Position numbers and translations under genes: made by a program | Shown: in pieces, positions 35,412 to 44,294 of the stretch | How the letters are laid out: each line of letters opens with the position of its first letter | Numbering within the stretch: the first letter of the stretch is position 1 | From: Cyclobacteriaceae bacterium | Lineage (GTDB): Bacteria > Bacteroidota > Bacteroidia > Cytophagales > Cyclobacteriaceae | Length of the DNA: 64,000 nt | Assembly (NCBI GenBank): GCA_029858965.1 | Contig: JAOUDZ010000007.1 | Coordinates: 36,193-100,192, forward strand | Reading direction: 5' to 3' | The notes under the pieces: generated by a model | Databases searched by the model: none | Seen by the model: only the letters and a program-made list of their open reading frames with translations | Told to the model about the DNA's origin: nothing

Positions 35412-36623
35412 CTATTTTCTGCGTGCTCCTTTTCTAAAAGTGTGTCTTTTTTTGAAATCTCCGTTCTTTTTTTGGCGCGGCTCATAGGCAGGGCCTTCCC
35501 CGATTTCACGCGGTAACGGCATCTTGGTAATCGTATCACCAATAAGGGTTTCAATATTATAGAACTTACCCTGATCCCGCTCGTTAATGAATGTAATAGC
35601 GGTACCGGTTGTTTCAGCGCGGGCTGTACGACCAACACGATGGACATAGTCTTCCGGGTCAGGCGGAACATCATAATTAATGATGAGGCTGATACCTTCT
35701 ACATCAATACCCCTTGACAGAACATCAGTACCGATAAGCATATTGACTTGTTTGTTTTTAAAGGCCCTCAGAAGAGCTTCTCTTTCGGGTTGCTCGAGGT
35801 CGGAGTGAAAAGCCTTTGCATGCAAGCCGCTGCGATGGAAAGCGGCGTCAAGCTTCTTCACATTTTCTTTTGTAGAGGCAAATACGATAACGCTATTCCA
35901 CGTTTTTGATTTTAGAATATGTTTAATCAGCGCCAGCTTTTGCGTATCATAAACAACGTAAGCTTGCTGAAGAATTCCCGCAGCAGGTTTTGCAATTGAG
36001 ATGTTTATCTCTTTGGGGTTGTTTAGAATTTTAGTAGCCAGGGTCCGTATTTTTGGCGGCATGGTAGCGGAGAACAAAACAGTTTGTCTTTTTTTCGGGA
36101 GGTAGTTTATGATTTTAACGATATCGTCATAAAACCCCATGTCAAGCATTCGGTCAGCTTCGTCTAATACCAGGTGCTCCAGATGGTCTAATACGATCTT
36201 GCCGGTGGCCAGCAACGCGATGAGCCTGCCAGGTGTCGCAATGACAATATCAGCACCCTCCTCGAGGGCTTTTCGTTGTTGATCCCAAGTTGCGCCGTCA
36301 CCACCGCCGTATACAGAAATAGAGCTTACACCGATGAAGTATCCGATTCCCTCTATCTGCTGGTCTATTTGCTGCGCTAGTTCTCTTGTTGGTGCTATGA
36401 TCAGGGTATTGAGATGACGCTTTTCAGCCCTAACAATCTTGTCCATAATAGGCAATAAATAGGCAGCTGTTTTACCGGTTCCGGTTTGGGCACAGGCAAT
36501 CAGATCGTTCCCTTCAAGAACAAAGGGTATAGCTTGTTCTTGAATAGGGGTAGGGGTGCTAAAACCCATAGACAGCAATCCTTCTAAAAGTTTTGGGTCA
36601 AAATTAAAATCCTGGAAAGTCAA
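35412..36623 (-). CDS. DEAD-box RNA helicase (RhlE-like)
   Basis: 403 residues with all helicase motifs: F/Q region FSTPTPIQEQAIP, Walker A AQTGTGKTAAYLLP near 48, motif Ia APTRELAQQ, motif II VLDEADRMLDMGF, motif III FSATMPPK, motif IV IVFASTK, motif V GTDVLSRGIDV and motif VI HRVGRTARA. The C-terminal tail (after TKMPLPREIGEGPAYEP) is short and basic, as in RhlE-type proteins that act in ribosome assembly and RNA decay. Not linked to other ribosome genes here. Confidence 0.95.
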   Translation of the reverse strand: MTFQDFNFDPKLLEGLLSMGFSTPTPIQEQAIPFVLEGNDLIACAQTGTGKTAAYLLPIMDKIVRAEKRHLNTLIIAPTRELAQQIDQQIEGIGYFIGVSSISVYGGGDGATWDQQRKALEEGADIVIATPGRLIALLATGKIVLDHLEHLVLDEADRMLDMGFYDDIVKIINYLPKKRQTVLFSATMPPKIRTLATKILNNPKEINISIAKPAAGILQQAYVVYDTQKLALIKHILKSKTWNSVIVFASTKENVKKLDAAFHRSGLHAKAFHSDLEQPEREALLRAFKNKQVNMLIGTDVLSRGIDVEGISLIINYDVPPDPEDYVHRVGRTARAETTGTAITFINERDQGKFYNIETLIGDTITKMPLPREIGEGPAYEPRQKKNGDFKKRHTFRKGARRK

Positions 36624-36728
36624 GGCGTGAAAATATTTACAATAGTAGTATGTTTAGGCGCGTACCTCGTACAGCTTTGAGATGACATGTTGCGGTCCTA
36701 ATGATTTAGTTATACAGGGTGAAAGTAA

Positions 36729-37670
36729 TCATGAAGCCAAGTTAATTTTCTCCTCTTCATATTCTTTTCTCAGGGCTGCTGCCTGTTGTTTATTCTTTGA
36801 GTTCCTGATATGCTTTGGTACTTCTTTTAAATCCCAGATTAATCCGACTGCGGCCAGACCTTTCAGTATATAGTAAGTTATATCAATCTCCCACCAGAAG
36901 AATCCTTGTCTCGCGGCTACTTCATAGTAGTGGTGATTGTTGTGCCAACCCTCACCTAGCGTAAGGAGTGCAAGCCAGATACTATTACGCGATTCATCAT
37001 TTGATTCATAGCGTTGGGTTCCAACCTTATGCATGATAGAGTTAATAGAAAAAGTTGCATGATATAAGATTACAGTACTTAAAAAGAATCCAATAAACAA
37101 CGTTGAAAATCCCGCGGCGGTAAACATCATGGTTATGCTGCCACCGTTTACAATTCCTCCTAATGCCGTCACAATAACGGCCAGGAGAACGGGCGCAACA
37201 AGATAGTGTTTGTTTAGCCAAACCAGTTCCGGATACTTGGCATAATCACCAATTACCTTATAATCAGTTTCTTTGAAGTCCGGACCTACAATCCAACCAA
37301 TGTGTGAATACCAGAAACCGTAAATTTTCATTGAATGCGGATCTGAAGGGGTGTCACTGTGCCGATGGTGATGTCTATGATGGGCGGCCCACCACAATGC
37401 TCCTTTCTGAGCAGTAGTTTGGGCCATAAAAGCAATCACAAACTGAAACCACCGCGATGTCTTATAGGATTTATGCGCAAAATACCGGTGATAACCACCT
37501 GTGACCCAAAACATGCGGAAAAAATATAAAAAAGCACAAACCATCCAATCGAACAGGGTTGCTCCTGTTACAAGGGCACCCAAAGGAAGTAAATGCACTA
37601 TCGCGAATGCTATTTCCTGCAAAAGAATGGGCTTTCTCCGTACTTCCGGCGTCATTGCTGAATTCGTCAT
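36729..37670 (-). CDS. Membrane fatty-acid desaturase (acyl-CoA delta-9 type), paralogue 1
   Basis: 313-residue integral di-iron desaturase. Histidine clusters: HRYFAHKS (about 61-68), HRHHHRHSD (HxxHH at about 98-106) and the third cluster HNNHHYYE near 246. Four membrane segments lie around them (VHLLPLGALVTGATLFDWMVCAFLYF among them, as two adjacent helices). It introduces a cis double bond into membrane acyl chains, using O2 and an electron donor. A TACCTTTG box (minus strand, 37722-37729) precedes the start. Divergent from the sigma-factor gene, which is followed by a second desaturase. Confidence 0.92.
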   Translation of the reverse strand: MTNSAMTPEVRRKPILLQEIAFAIVHLLPLGALVTGATLFDWMVCAFLYFFRMFWVTGGYHRYFAHKSYKTSRWFQFVIAFMAQTTAQKGALWWAAHHRHHHRHSDTPSDPHSMKIYGFWYSHIGWIVGPDFKETDYKVIGDYAKYPELVWLNKHYLVAPVLLAVIVTALGGIVNGGSITMMFTAAGFSTLFIGFFLSTVILYHATFSINSIMHKVGTQRYESNDESRNSIWLALLTLGEGWHNNHHYYEVAARQGFFWWEIDITYYILKGLAAVGLIWDLKEVPKHIRNSKNKQQAAALRKEYEEEKINLAS

Positions 37671-37721
37671 AATACCTTAACCAAAAAATCAGAAAACTAG
37701 TGCCGTTAATTCACTGTGCTG

Positions 37722-37729
37722 CAAAGGTA
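37722..37729 (-). promoter_or_regulatory. -7 box (TACCTTTG) of desaturase 1
   Basis: Perfect TAnnTTTG about 50 bases ahead of the desaturase ATG on the minus strand. The same octamer occurs in the promoter of the divergent sigma-factor gene (37849-37856), but no clear -33 TTG is visible here. Confidence 0.4.
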
Positions 37730-37827
37730 ATATTTTTCGCCGTCAAGGTTCCAGATGATTTTCACTGACGTGAGACAAACGAGTGTATGGTAGCGTGTTA
37801 CGCATGATAAACAAAGGATAAATTGAT

Positions 37828-37856
37828 TTGTTATCAGAAGCATCTTCGTACCTTTG
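37828..37856 (+). promoter_or_regulatory. Bacteroidota-type promoter abutting the sigma-factor start
   Basis: TTG at 37828-37830, 18-base spacer, TACCTTTG at 37849-37856. It ends four bases before the ATG at 37861, so the transcript would start at or next to the start codon (leaderless or nearly so). Confidence 0.5.
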
Positions 37857-37860
37857 AATA

Positions 37861-38481
37861 ATGTATCCTGAACAAGCTGTAACCCTCTACCGCCCCCTGC
37901 TGCATAGAATTGCATACAATATTGTGCGTTGCAAGGCTGACGCCGAAGATATTGTACAGGAAACATTTCTAAAATGGCTCAGTATTGGGCCAAAAAAAAT
38001 AGAAGATACCAAAGCATACCTCGTTACGGCGGTAAAAAACAACTGCCTGAATCACATTAAGACCATTCGGCACAAGAAAGAGGAACTGCTGAATCAAAAC
38101 AATATCGCTGAAATCATTGGCCGCTTTAAAGAGAATAACTTTTCACACCTGGATCTCGAAATAGATCTGGCGAAAGCGATGAAAGTACTTCAGGCAAAGC
38201 TGGAGCCTTTGGAGCGTGCTGTATTTCTGCTTAAGGGGGTATTTGACTTTGATTATGAGGTATTACAGGAAACACTCGATAAGAAGAAGGAACATTGCCG
38301 GCAGTTATTTTGCCGCGCAAAAAAGAAATTAAGTGATGAGACTTCAAAACTGAATTTTGAATTGCCTGATGCGGCAAACCTTCTTGAAAATTTCAGGAAT
38401 GCCTGCGATTTTGGCAACGCTGCTGACCTGATTAATTTGCTGAAAAGCGACGTTGCTGGCGCGTTAAGCAAAAAATCCTGA
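37861..38481 (+). CDS. ECF-type RNA polymerase sigma factor with a C-terminal extension
   Basis: 206 residues. Region 2 occupies about 10-75, with the promoter-melting helix seen in DAEDIVQETFLKWL. Region 4 (about 105-155) has a helix-turn-helix pattern around LEPLERAVFLLKGVFDFDYE and LDKKKEHCRQLFCRAKKKL. A further 45 residues form a helical tail reminiscent of SigJ/ECF41-like sigma factors, but without the full SnoaL domain. No anti-sigma gene is adjacent; the tail may replace it. It is sandwiched between two desaturase genes, which may belong to its regulon (inference). Confidence 0.85.
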   Translation: MYPEQAVTLYRPLLHRIAYNIVRCKADAEDIVQETFLKWLSIGPKKIEDTKAYLVTAVKNNCLNHIKTIRHKKEELLNQNNIAEIIGRFKENNFSHLDLEIDLAKAMKVLQAKLEPLERAVFLLKGVFDFDYEVLQETLDKKKEHCRQLFCRAKKKLSDETSKLNFELPDAANLLENFRNACDFGNAADLINLLKSDVAGALSKKS

Positions 38482-38583
38482 TTTTTTTTAATAAATCTGT
38501 CACAAAACCTATTTCATGTTGTCTTAGGAAAAACCAGCACTTGGTTTGCAGACATAATGTTGAACTTTTAACTTAAACCTTTC

Positions 38584-39354
38584 ATGGCTGTCATTTTGGT
38601 ATTTTTCGTAGCACATTGGTATTTATCACTGTTCTTTCAAACTTTCTTCCTGCACCGTTACGCAGCGCACAAAGCATTTACAATGAACAAGGCCACTGAA
38701 AAAGTATTCTTTGTTCTGACCTGGATTTTTCAAGGTGCCAATTATTTGAGCCCCTATGGATACGGCGTTATGCACCGAATGCATCACGCCTTTGCTGATA
38801 CTGAGGATGATCCGCATTCACCTACCTACGATGAAACCATCTGGAAAATGATGTGGAAAACCAAGACGATTTATTCGGATATAGCAAATCGGAAATTAAT
38901 CCCGGAACAGCGTTTTACAGAGGGTGTTCCGGTTTGGGAATCTTTTGACAAGTTTGCCAGGTCATGGCCGTCGAGGCTTTTTTGGGCGGGAATTTACATC
39001 GCTATGTACGTCCAGTTTGCCAATGTGTGGTGGCTATGGTTATTGTTGCCCATTCAATTCCTAATGAGCCCAATTCACGGGGCCATCATTAACTGGTTTG
39101 CCCACAAATACGGATATAGAAATTTTGAAGTAGGTGATACGTCGAAGAATTTCCTTCCTGTTGATTTTCTTATGATGGGAGAAAGTTACCACAACAATCA
39201 CCATAAGTATGGGTCACGCCCGAATTTCGGTGGTATCAGGTGGCATGAAATTGACCCTACGTATCAGGTGATCAAGTTGCTGGATAAACTGAAAATTATC
39301 CACATTGTAAATCGCAAAGAGATACACCTGGAAAATGTCCAGAAGGCTGCCTAA
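38584..39354 (+). CDS. Membrane fatty-acid desaturase, paralogue 2
   Basis: 256 residues, shorter than paralogue 1, starting directly with a membrane segment (AVILVFFVAHWYLSLFF). Histidine boxes: FLHRYAAHKAF (about 22-32), HRMHHAFADTEDDPHSP (HxxHH, about 60-76) and ESYHNNHHKYGSRPNF near 200. Same di-iron chemistry, different subfamily from paralogue 1. It follows the sigma-factor gene by 102 bases on the same strand and ends at a strong terminator. Confidence 0.92.
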   Translation: MAVILVFFVAHWYLSLFFQTFFLHRYAAHKAFTMNKATEKVFFVLTWIFQGANYLSPYGYGVMHRMHHAFADTEDDPHSPTYDETIWKMMWKTKTIYSDIANRKLIPEQRFTEGVPVWESFDKFARSWPSRLFWAGIYIAMYVQFANVWWLWLLLPIQFLMSPIHGAIINWFAHKYGYRNFEVGDTSKNFLPVDFLMMGESYHNNHHKYGSRPNFGGIRWHEIDPTYQVIKLLDKLKIIHIVNRKEIHLENVQKAA

Positions 39355-39365
39355 GTACAGTAACT

Positions 39366-39405
39366 AAAAAAAAGCCTCAGTGGGAATCCATTGAGGCTTT
39401 TTTTT
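39366..39405. terminator. Strong bidirectional intrinsic terminator
   Basis: AGCCTCA (39373-39379) pairs with TGAGGCT (39392-39398), with A run 39366-39373 and T run 39398-39405. It can work in both directions, for desaturase 2 on the plus strand and for the PorE-like operon on the minus strand. Confidence 0.9.
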
Positions 39406-39509
39406 GCTTGTAGATACTTGCACGTTATTTCAGTGGTGAGCCGCACAACCAAAGGAACGGACGCCGCAAAGGTTGTTAGGTTTTCGACACTTCCAATTCA
39501 TCAGGCATC

Positions 39510-41507
39510 TTAATTTCCGTCATTTCGAAAGTACTTATCTTCATCGAATACGTCCTCGCTCTCCAGTGTCTTGGGGATAACGCCTATCTCCAGTATCTTA
39601 AATTCAGTTCTTCTGTTTTTTTGGCGGCCTACAGGGTTATCCGTTCCGTCAGGATTTGTATTCCGTGCGATTGGCTTCTCTTCGCCGTATCCTTTTGCGA
39701 CCAATCTATCTGGGGCAATGCCATGTTGTACGATATATCGCACTGCCGATTCCGCGCGTCTTTGAGAAAGCTGGAGGTTGTAAGAATTGTCATCTATACT
39801 ATCTGTATGCGATCCAAGCTCAATTTTTATTTCAGGGTTATCGATGAGGAGCTGAACAAGCTTATCAAGTTCAGTTGCGGCATCCTCTCGAATATCATAC
39901 TTATTAAAGTCATAGTATATGTTTTCCAAAGCGAATATTTTGTTGATCTCAATTTTGTCTAAAATGAGCAGCGTGTCTAAAACGATATTGGTGACGAGGT
40001 CTTTCAATGTGGAGGGGTCAACAGATTTCCCTTTGGTAGTATAGGCCTGACGTTTAACAAGGTATCCGTCACTTTCTCCTACCATATTATAATCTTCATT
40101 TTCGTATACCCGAAACAAGAATTTACCATCGTTGCCGGTTACAAAATCCTGCATCAGTTCACCCCGCTCGTCCAGCATGCTTACTTTGGTATTGGGCAGA
40201 ATCTGCCGCTTGTTTTCTTTGTCCTGCATATAGGTAATACCTTGAAGGTAGTAGTTGACTACCTTCAAATTTGGGTCCTCGTTGACAAAGGTATAGATAT
40301 CATCGTCACCCTTTCCCCCTTCCCGGTTTGACGTGAAAAACCCTCTGTCGGGACCGAACAGAAAGATAGCGAAATCATCACCAGTTGAATTGATGGGCTG
40401 GCCGAGATTCTCTATTACAGTTTTCGCATTCGCCCGCTTTACGACAAACAGGTCAAGACCACCGTATCCAGGATGCTCATCCGATGAAAAATAAAGCTTA
40501 GCATCCTCGGCCATGTACGGAAAATTTTCATTACCCGGAGTGTTGATCTCAGGCCCCAGATTTCTTACGCGAGAGAATCTTCCTCGTGTGTCCATTTGTG
40601 CAGAATACAGATCAGTACCGCCGTAGCCACCTTTCCTGTTAGAGGCAAAATACAGTGTTCTGCCATCCGGGCTAAATGCCGGCGCAGAATCCCATGCCTC
40701 TGGCTGATTGATATTTATTCTGATGGGGTCAGACCAAATATTGTTTCTGTATCTTGATATATACAAATCGACATCATTCGTTCCTTTCCGTTTTCCCGAA
40801 TTCCCCTTTGCAAAAATCATTGTTTTGCCATCTGGGGAGAACGTTGCACAGCCATCATTTATACTTTCAGAATTGATTCCGGAAGGTAGCGCCGCCACTG
40901 TAGCCAGATCTACATTGGCGCCACGGCTGGCAACTTTGTAAATGTCCGTAAAAGGAGTGCCTGTTGCTTCATAAATCTTATCATTGGTTCGTGAGGAGGT
41001 AAAGTACAATTCACCATTCAGAAATACTGGGGAGTATTCCGCTGCCGGCGTGTTGATCAACTCCATGTTTTTGATGCGGTAATAACTTGGTTTTTCATCA
41101 AGCTTTGAGAGGTAGTCCAGGCCATCAATCTCACCCTTGGCACGGTCTTTCAACGCGTTTATTGTAGTTCTTGCAAGGAGCTCTTCAAGCTGAGCTTTTG
41201 ATTCGGCATATTTTCCATTTGCCTTTAGGGATTGGGAATAGTAAAATTGAATAGAGTCCCTGTCAAGTCCGCGGCCGCCGGCATGTGCGTAATAGGGTTC
41301 AGCTTCTTTAATACGGTTTGAAAGTCGGTATGATTCTGCAACAAAATAATTAGCCTGGCCATTGTTGGGGCTTCCAGCCAATATCTTTTTGTATATCTCC
41401 AGGGCGTTTTGATACTTTCCGTATTGAAATGCCTTGTGCGCTTTCTTCTCTGCGCTGCATGCCGTTAGTAAAACGGGGACTAAATAAACTAAAAATTTTA
41501 ACCTCAT
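39510..41507 (-). CDS. PorE-like lipoprotein: TPR / beta-propeller / CRD / OmpA (type IX secretion-associated)
   Basis: 665 residues from the ATG 41505-41507. The signal peptide MRLKFLVYLVPVLLTAC has the acylated Cys at 17. TPR repeats occupy about 20-110, and a WD40/PD40-type propeller about 160-400, with repeats such as SPDGRTLYFASNRKGGYGG. A carboxypeptidase-regulatory-like domain follows at about 420-505, then an OmpA-type peptidoglycan-binding domain at 535-650 (LGSHTDSIDDNSYNLQLSQR). This four-part order and length match PorE, which anchors the type IX secretion machinery to peptidoglycan. The family also includes paralogues of unknown role, so the T9SS role is inferred. Last gene of a minus-strand group with two Fe-S genes. 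Confidence 0.85.
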   Translation of the reverse strand: MRLKFLVYLVPVLLTACSAEKKAHKAFQYGKYQNALEIYKKILAGSPNNGQANYFVAESYRLSNRIKEAEPYYAHAGGRGLDRDSIQFYYSQSLKANGKYAESKAQLEELLARTTINALKDRAKGEIDGLDYLSKLDEKPSYYRIKNMELINTPAAEYSPVFLNGELYFTSSRTNDKIYEATGTPFTDIYKVASRGANVDLATVAALPSGINSESINDGCATFSPDGKTMIFAKGNSGKRKGTNDVDLYISRYRNNIWSDPIRININQPEAWDSAPAFSPDGRTLYFASNRKGGYGGTDLYSAQMDTRGRFSRVRNLGPEINTPGNENFPYMAEDAKLYFSSDEHPGYGGLDLFVVKRANAKTVIENLGQPINSTGDDFAIFLFGPDRGFFTSNREGGKGDDDIYTFVNEDPNLKVVNYYLQGITYMQDKENKRQILPNTKVSMLDERGELMQDFVTGNDGKFLFRVYENEDYNMVGESDGYLVKRQAYTTKGKSVDPSTLKDLVTNIVLDTLLILDKIEINKIFALENIYYDFNKYDIREDAATELDKLVQLLIDNPEIKIELGSHTDSIDDNSYNLQLSQRRAESAVRYIVQHGIAPDRLVAKGYGEEKPIARNTNPDGTDNPVGRQKNRRTEFKILEIGVIPKTLESEDVFDEDKYFRNDGN

Positions 41508-41550
41508 GATCTCGTATAGAAATTGCACTAAATCTACAAATAATTAGCAC

Positions 41551-42054
41551 TCAACTGGCTACTTTTTCCTTTGGTAAATACCGTTTCAACCACGTCATTT
41601 CTGCCGGGACTAGCCAATGGGTTTCTAAATCACCTTTCTGCTTAATGAGGTTATTAATGACCAAGGTTTTCTTGTTCCAGACACCTTCATAATACTTCCT
41701 CTGTAAATCAGCCATGTGAATGGTGACTATTTCGCCATCCTTCTTAATCCCTACCATCGTTCGGTCAAAGAAATCCATGCCCAATCTATTGCCCAAATCT
41801 TTTATTGTTCTTACAGAATCGTCAATCGAGCACCCGCTCACGCCAGATGAATTTTCGTCTGCCGCCAGGATAATAAACTGATCCATACGGACCTCAAATG
41901 AAGAACTTAGTGGAATACCGTGTACGCTCCATCGTTCTGTAAACGCAGAAAGAACCTCCGAAATTATGGCAAGTTCCTGGTAATTAAACTTTCTTTTTGC
42001 CTGGTAGATCCAGATGCGGGAATGGTCTGAGAGGGACTTAAATGGGCTAAACAT
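41551..42054 (-). CDS. Conserved protein of unknown function (167 aa)
   Basis: Compact soluble protein with no signal peptide, starting MFSPFKSLSDHSRIWIYQAK. It belongs to a Bacteroidota family often mislabelled as an ABC transporter ATPase: no Walker A or signature motif exists in it. A conserved-looking segment is SGVSGCSIDDSVRTIKDLG (about 89-107), with a Cys beside an acidic pair. Located between the CCG-domain Fe-S protein (9 bases upstream) and the PorE-like gene (43 bases downstream) in a run of four co-directional genes. Confidence 0.75.
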   Translation of the reverse strand: MFSPFKSLSDHSRIWIYQAKRKFNYQELAIISEVLSAFTERWSVHGIPLSSSFEVRMDQFIILAADENSSGVSGCSIDDSVRTIKDLGNRLGMDFFDRTMVGIKKDGEIVTIHMADLQRKYYEGVWNKKTLVINNLIKQKGDLETHWLVPAEMTWLKRYLPKEKVAS

Positions 42055-42063
42055 ATTGGTATA

Positions 42064-42873
42064 TTATGGTTTTGAAGATAAACCTTGAGATTCTGCAATA
42101 AGTTCGGCGAGATCCTTCACTTGAACCTCCCCTTCACGTTCCTTGCTCTTGATTCCATCGCTCATCATGGTCATGCAAAATGGACAGGCGACGGCAATGG
42201 TTTTTGCCCCAGTGAGCAGCGCTTCTTCCGTCCGCATAATATTGATGTCTTTGCTTCCCTTTTCTGGCTCCTTAAACATCTGTCCCCCGCCGGCCCCACA
42301 ACAAAGCCCTGTGGAGCGACATCGTTTCATTTCTACAAGGTCTGCATCCAAGGCTTCAAGCACTGCCCTTGGAGCCTCATAAACGCCGTTTGCGCGGCCC
42401 AGGTAACAGGAGTCATGATAGGTGATCTTTTTCCCGTGGAATGATCCTCCTGCCTTCATCTTGATTCTGCCTTCCTGGATTAGACCCTGGAGGAATGTTG
42501 AATGGTGGATTACTTCGTAGTTGCCTCCCAATTCAGGGTATTCATTCTTAATAGTGTTAAAGCAGTGCGGGCAAGCGGTAACTATTTTCTTCAGGCTATA
42601 CTTATTCAAAACCTGGATGTTGTTCATCGCCTGCATCTGAAAAAGAAATTCATTTCCTGCCCTCCTTGCCGGGTCACCAGTGCAAGTTTCCTCAATGCCC
42701 AGGACTGCAAATTTAACCTGAACCGCATGTAATATTGCGACAAAAGCTCTGGTAACACGCTTGTATCTTTCATCGAAGGATCCTGCGCAACCCACCCAGA
42801 AAAGAATTTCAGGATTTTCCCCCTTTGCGGCCAACTCAGCCATGGTTGGGACAGTATATCGTGGTTCTTCCAT
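42064..42873 (-). CDS. CCG-domain Fe-S / heterodisulfide-reductase-like protein
   Basis: 269 residues with two cysteine-rich CCG modules: LFWVGCAGSFDERYK near the start and YHDSCYLGRANGVYEAPR ... STGLCCGAGGGQMF in the second half. These resemble HdrB/GlpC/LldE subunits that bind a non-cubane cluster and pass electrons to quinones or disulfides. It is two bases downstream of the membrane Fe-S protein gene and most likely acts with it as an electron-transfer module. The actual donor or acceptor (lactate, glycolate, acyl-CoA dehydrogenase/ETF) cannot be named. Confidence 0.88.
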   Translation of the reverse strand: MEEPRYTVPTMAELAAKGENPEILFWVGCAGSFDERYKRVTRAFVAILHAVQVKFAVLGIEETCTGDPARRAGNEFLFQMQAMNNIQVLNKYSLKKIVTACPHCFNTIKNEYPELGGNYEVIHHSTFLQGLIQEGRIKMKAGGSFHGKKITYHDSCYLGRANGVYEAPRAVLEALDADLVEMKRCRSTGLCCGAGGGQMFKEPEKGSKDINIMRTEEALLTGAKTIAVACPFCMTMMSDGIKSKEREGEVQVKDLAELIAESQGLSSKP

Positions 42874-42875
42874 GC

Positions 42876-44189
42876 CTATATTTTTTTGTCGTCAGCCCAA
42901 TTGAAACGGTCGGCAGGTGAAAATTTCCATGGAGCAAAATTTGTCTCAATATTTTGAAACATTGAATTCCAGGATGCAGGAGAGCCGGATTCTTCCATTG
43001 CTACATATCGTCTGAGTTCAATTATTATTTCCAAGGGATTAATTAGCACGGGGCACGCTTCGACACAGGCATTGCAACTGGTACATGCGTTGATTTCTTC
43101 TTTTGTAATATAATCGCCAAGCAAAGTTTTTCCGTCACCTAATCCAGCGCCTCCTTTCTTCAGGCTTCTCCTCACCTCCTCCATTCGGTCGCGGGTGTCC
43201 ATCAGAATCTTTCGCGGTGAAAGCTTTTTTCCGGTCAGGTTAGCCGGACATTCTGATGTACAGCGGCCACACTCTGTGCATGCATAAGCCGACATGAGGT
43301 TATTCCAGTTGAGATCATTAATATCTTTAGCACCAAATCTTCCGGGGGCTTCAGTTGAAACAGCAGGGTTTGATGTTGTCAGGCCAAGCATCATTTTCAC
43401 CTCACCTGTAACAACGGGCATATTTCTAAGGTGACCTGCTGCTTCGATATTGGCAAAATAAGTGTTGGGAAAGGCCAGGAAGATATGCAAGTGTTTCGAG
43501 TAGGTGATAAAGACTGCAAACCCCAATATCCCAACAATATGAAACCACCAGGCCGACCTTTCCAGAATTATTAGCGTGGTAACGTTGAAACCACGCAATA
43601 TCGGCATCATGCGACTGCTAAAGAAAAGTGTTCCTGTAGCGGTATAATTTGTGTTATTTTCCTGCAATGCCTGGTCTGATGCATTCATGATGAGAATGGC
43701 AAACATTAAAGCAATCTCCGTTATGAGGATCAGGTTGGCGTCGAGTCTTGGCCAGGAAGTCATTTCTGATGACCAGAACCGTTTGATTTTCAAAATATTT
43801 CTTCTGATGAGCATAACCAGACATGAGAGCAAGACTGCAACCGCAAGTGATTCAAAGATGTTCATCAATATATTATAAAAACCACCGAGGTAAGGAGCAA
43901 AGATCCTGTGCGTCCCCGCGGCACCATCTATTATAAACTCAAGAACTTCCAGATTAATAATCAGGAACCCGACATAAATAAATAAATGAAGGATGGCCGG
44001 GATGAATCTTTTGAACATTTTTTTTTGCCCAAAAGCCACCAAGATCATGCTTACAAATCTCTTACGTGTGTAGTCATTGATTTTGTTTTCCTTCCCCAGA
44101 TTGATATTTGCCTTAATATCCAAAACCCTCTTCCGAATAAAATAAATGGCGATCGCAAGTGCGGAGATGAAGATTAACTGTTGAACCAT
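42876..44189 (-). CDS. Membrane-bound (Fe-S) oxidoreductase, nitrate-reductase-gamma/HdrE-like plus 2x[4Fe-4S]
   Basis: 437 residues. The N-terminal half has about six membrane segments (FISALAIAIYFI; FIPAILHLFIYVGFLIINLEVLEF; ALMFAILIMNA; GILGFAVFITYS and others) with heme/quinone-type helices. The C-terminal half has two 4Fe-4S motifs, CTECGRCTSECP near 311 and CTSCNACVEACP near 372. Combined with the CCG protein it resembles a quinone-linked Hdr-like complex, or the respiratory ETF:quinone complex seen in some Bacteroidota. The start at 44189 is the only good ATG. It begins the group of four genes. Confidence 0.88.
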   Translation of the reverse strand: MVQQLIFISALAIAIYFIRKRVLDIKANINLGKENKINDYTRKRFVSMILVAFGQKKMFKRFIPAILHLFIYVGFLIINLEVLEFIIDGAAGTHRIFAPYLGGFYNILMNIFESLAVAVLLSCLVMLIRRNILKIKRFWSSEMTSWPRLDANLILITEIALMFAILIMNASDQALQENNTNYTATGTLFFSSRMMPILRGFNVTTLIILERSAWWFHIVGILGFAVFITYSKHLHIFLAFPNTYFANIEAAGHLRNMPVVTGEVKMMLGLTTSNPAVSTEAPGRFGAKDINDLNWNNLMSAYACTECGRCTSECPANLTGKKLSPRKILMDTRDRMEEVRRSLKKGGAGLGDGKTLLGDYITKEEINACTSCNACVEACPVLINPLEIIIELRRYVAMEESGSPASWNSMFQNIETNFAPWKFSPADRFNWADDKKI

Positions 44190-44251
44190 ACCTTAATGTA
44201 AAACTTAAAAGTAATCCCGTAATCCAGGAATCAATAAAAAGTGCTCCTTTT

Positions 44252-44281
44252 TTGCACGGAGTTTAAAATTACATACTTTTG
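44252..44281 (+). promoter_or_regulatory. Promoter of tRNA-Phe
   Basis: TTG at 44252-44254, 19-base spacer, TACTTTTG at 44274-44281, a textbook Bacteroidota sigma-A promoter. It places the transcript start a few bases before the tRNA. Confidence 0.65.
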
Positions 44282-44294
44282 TGCCTCATTTTCC

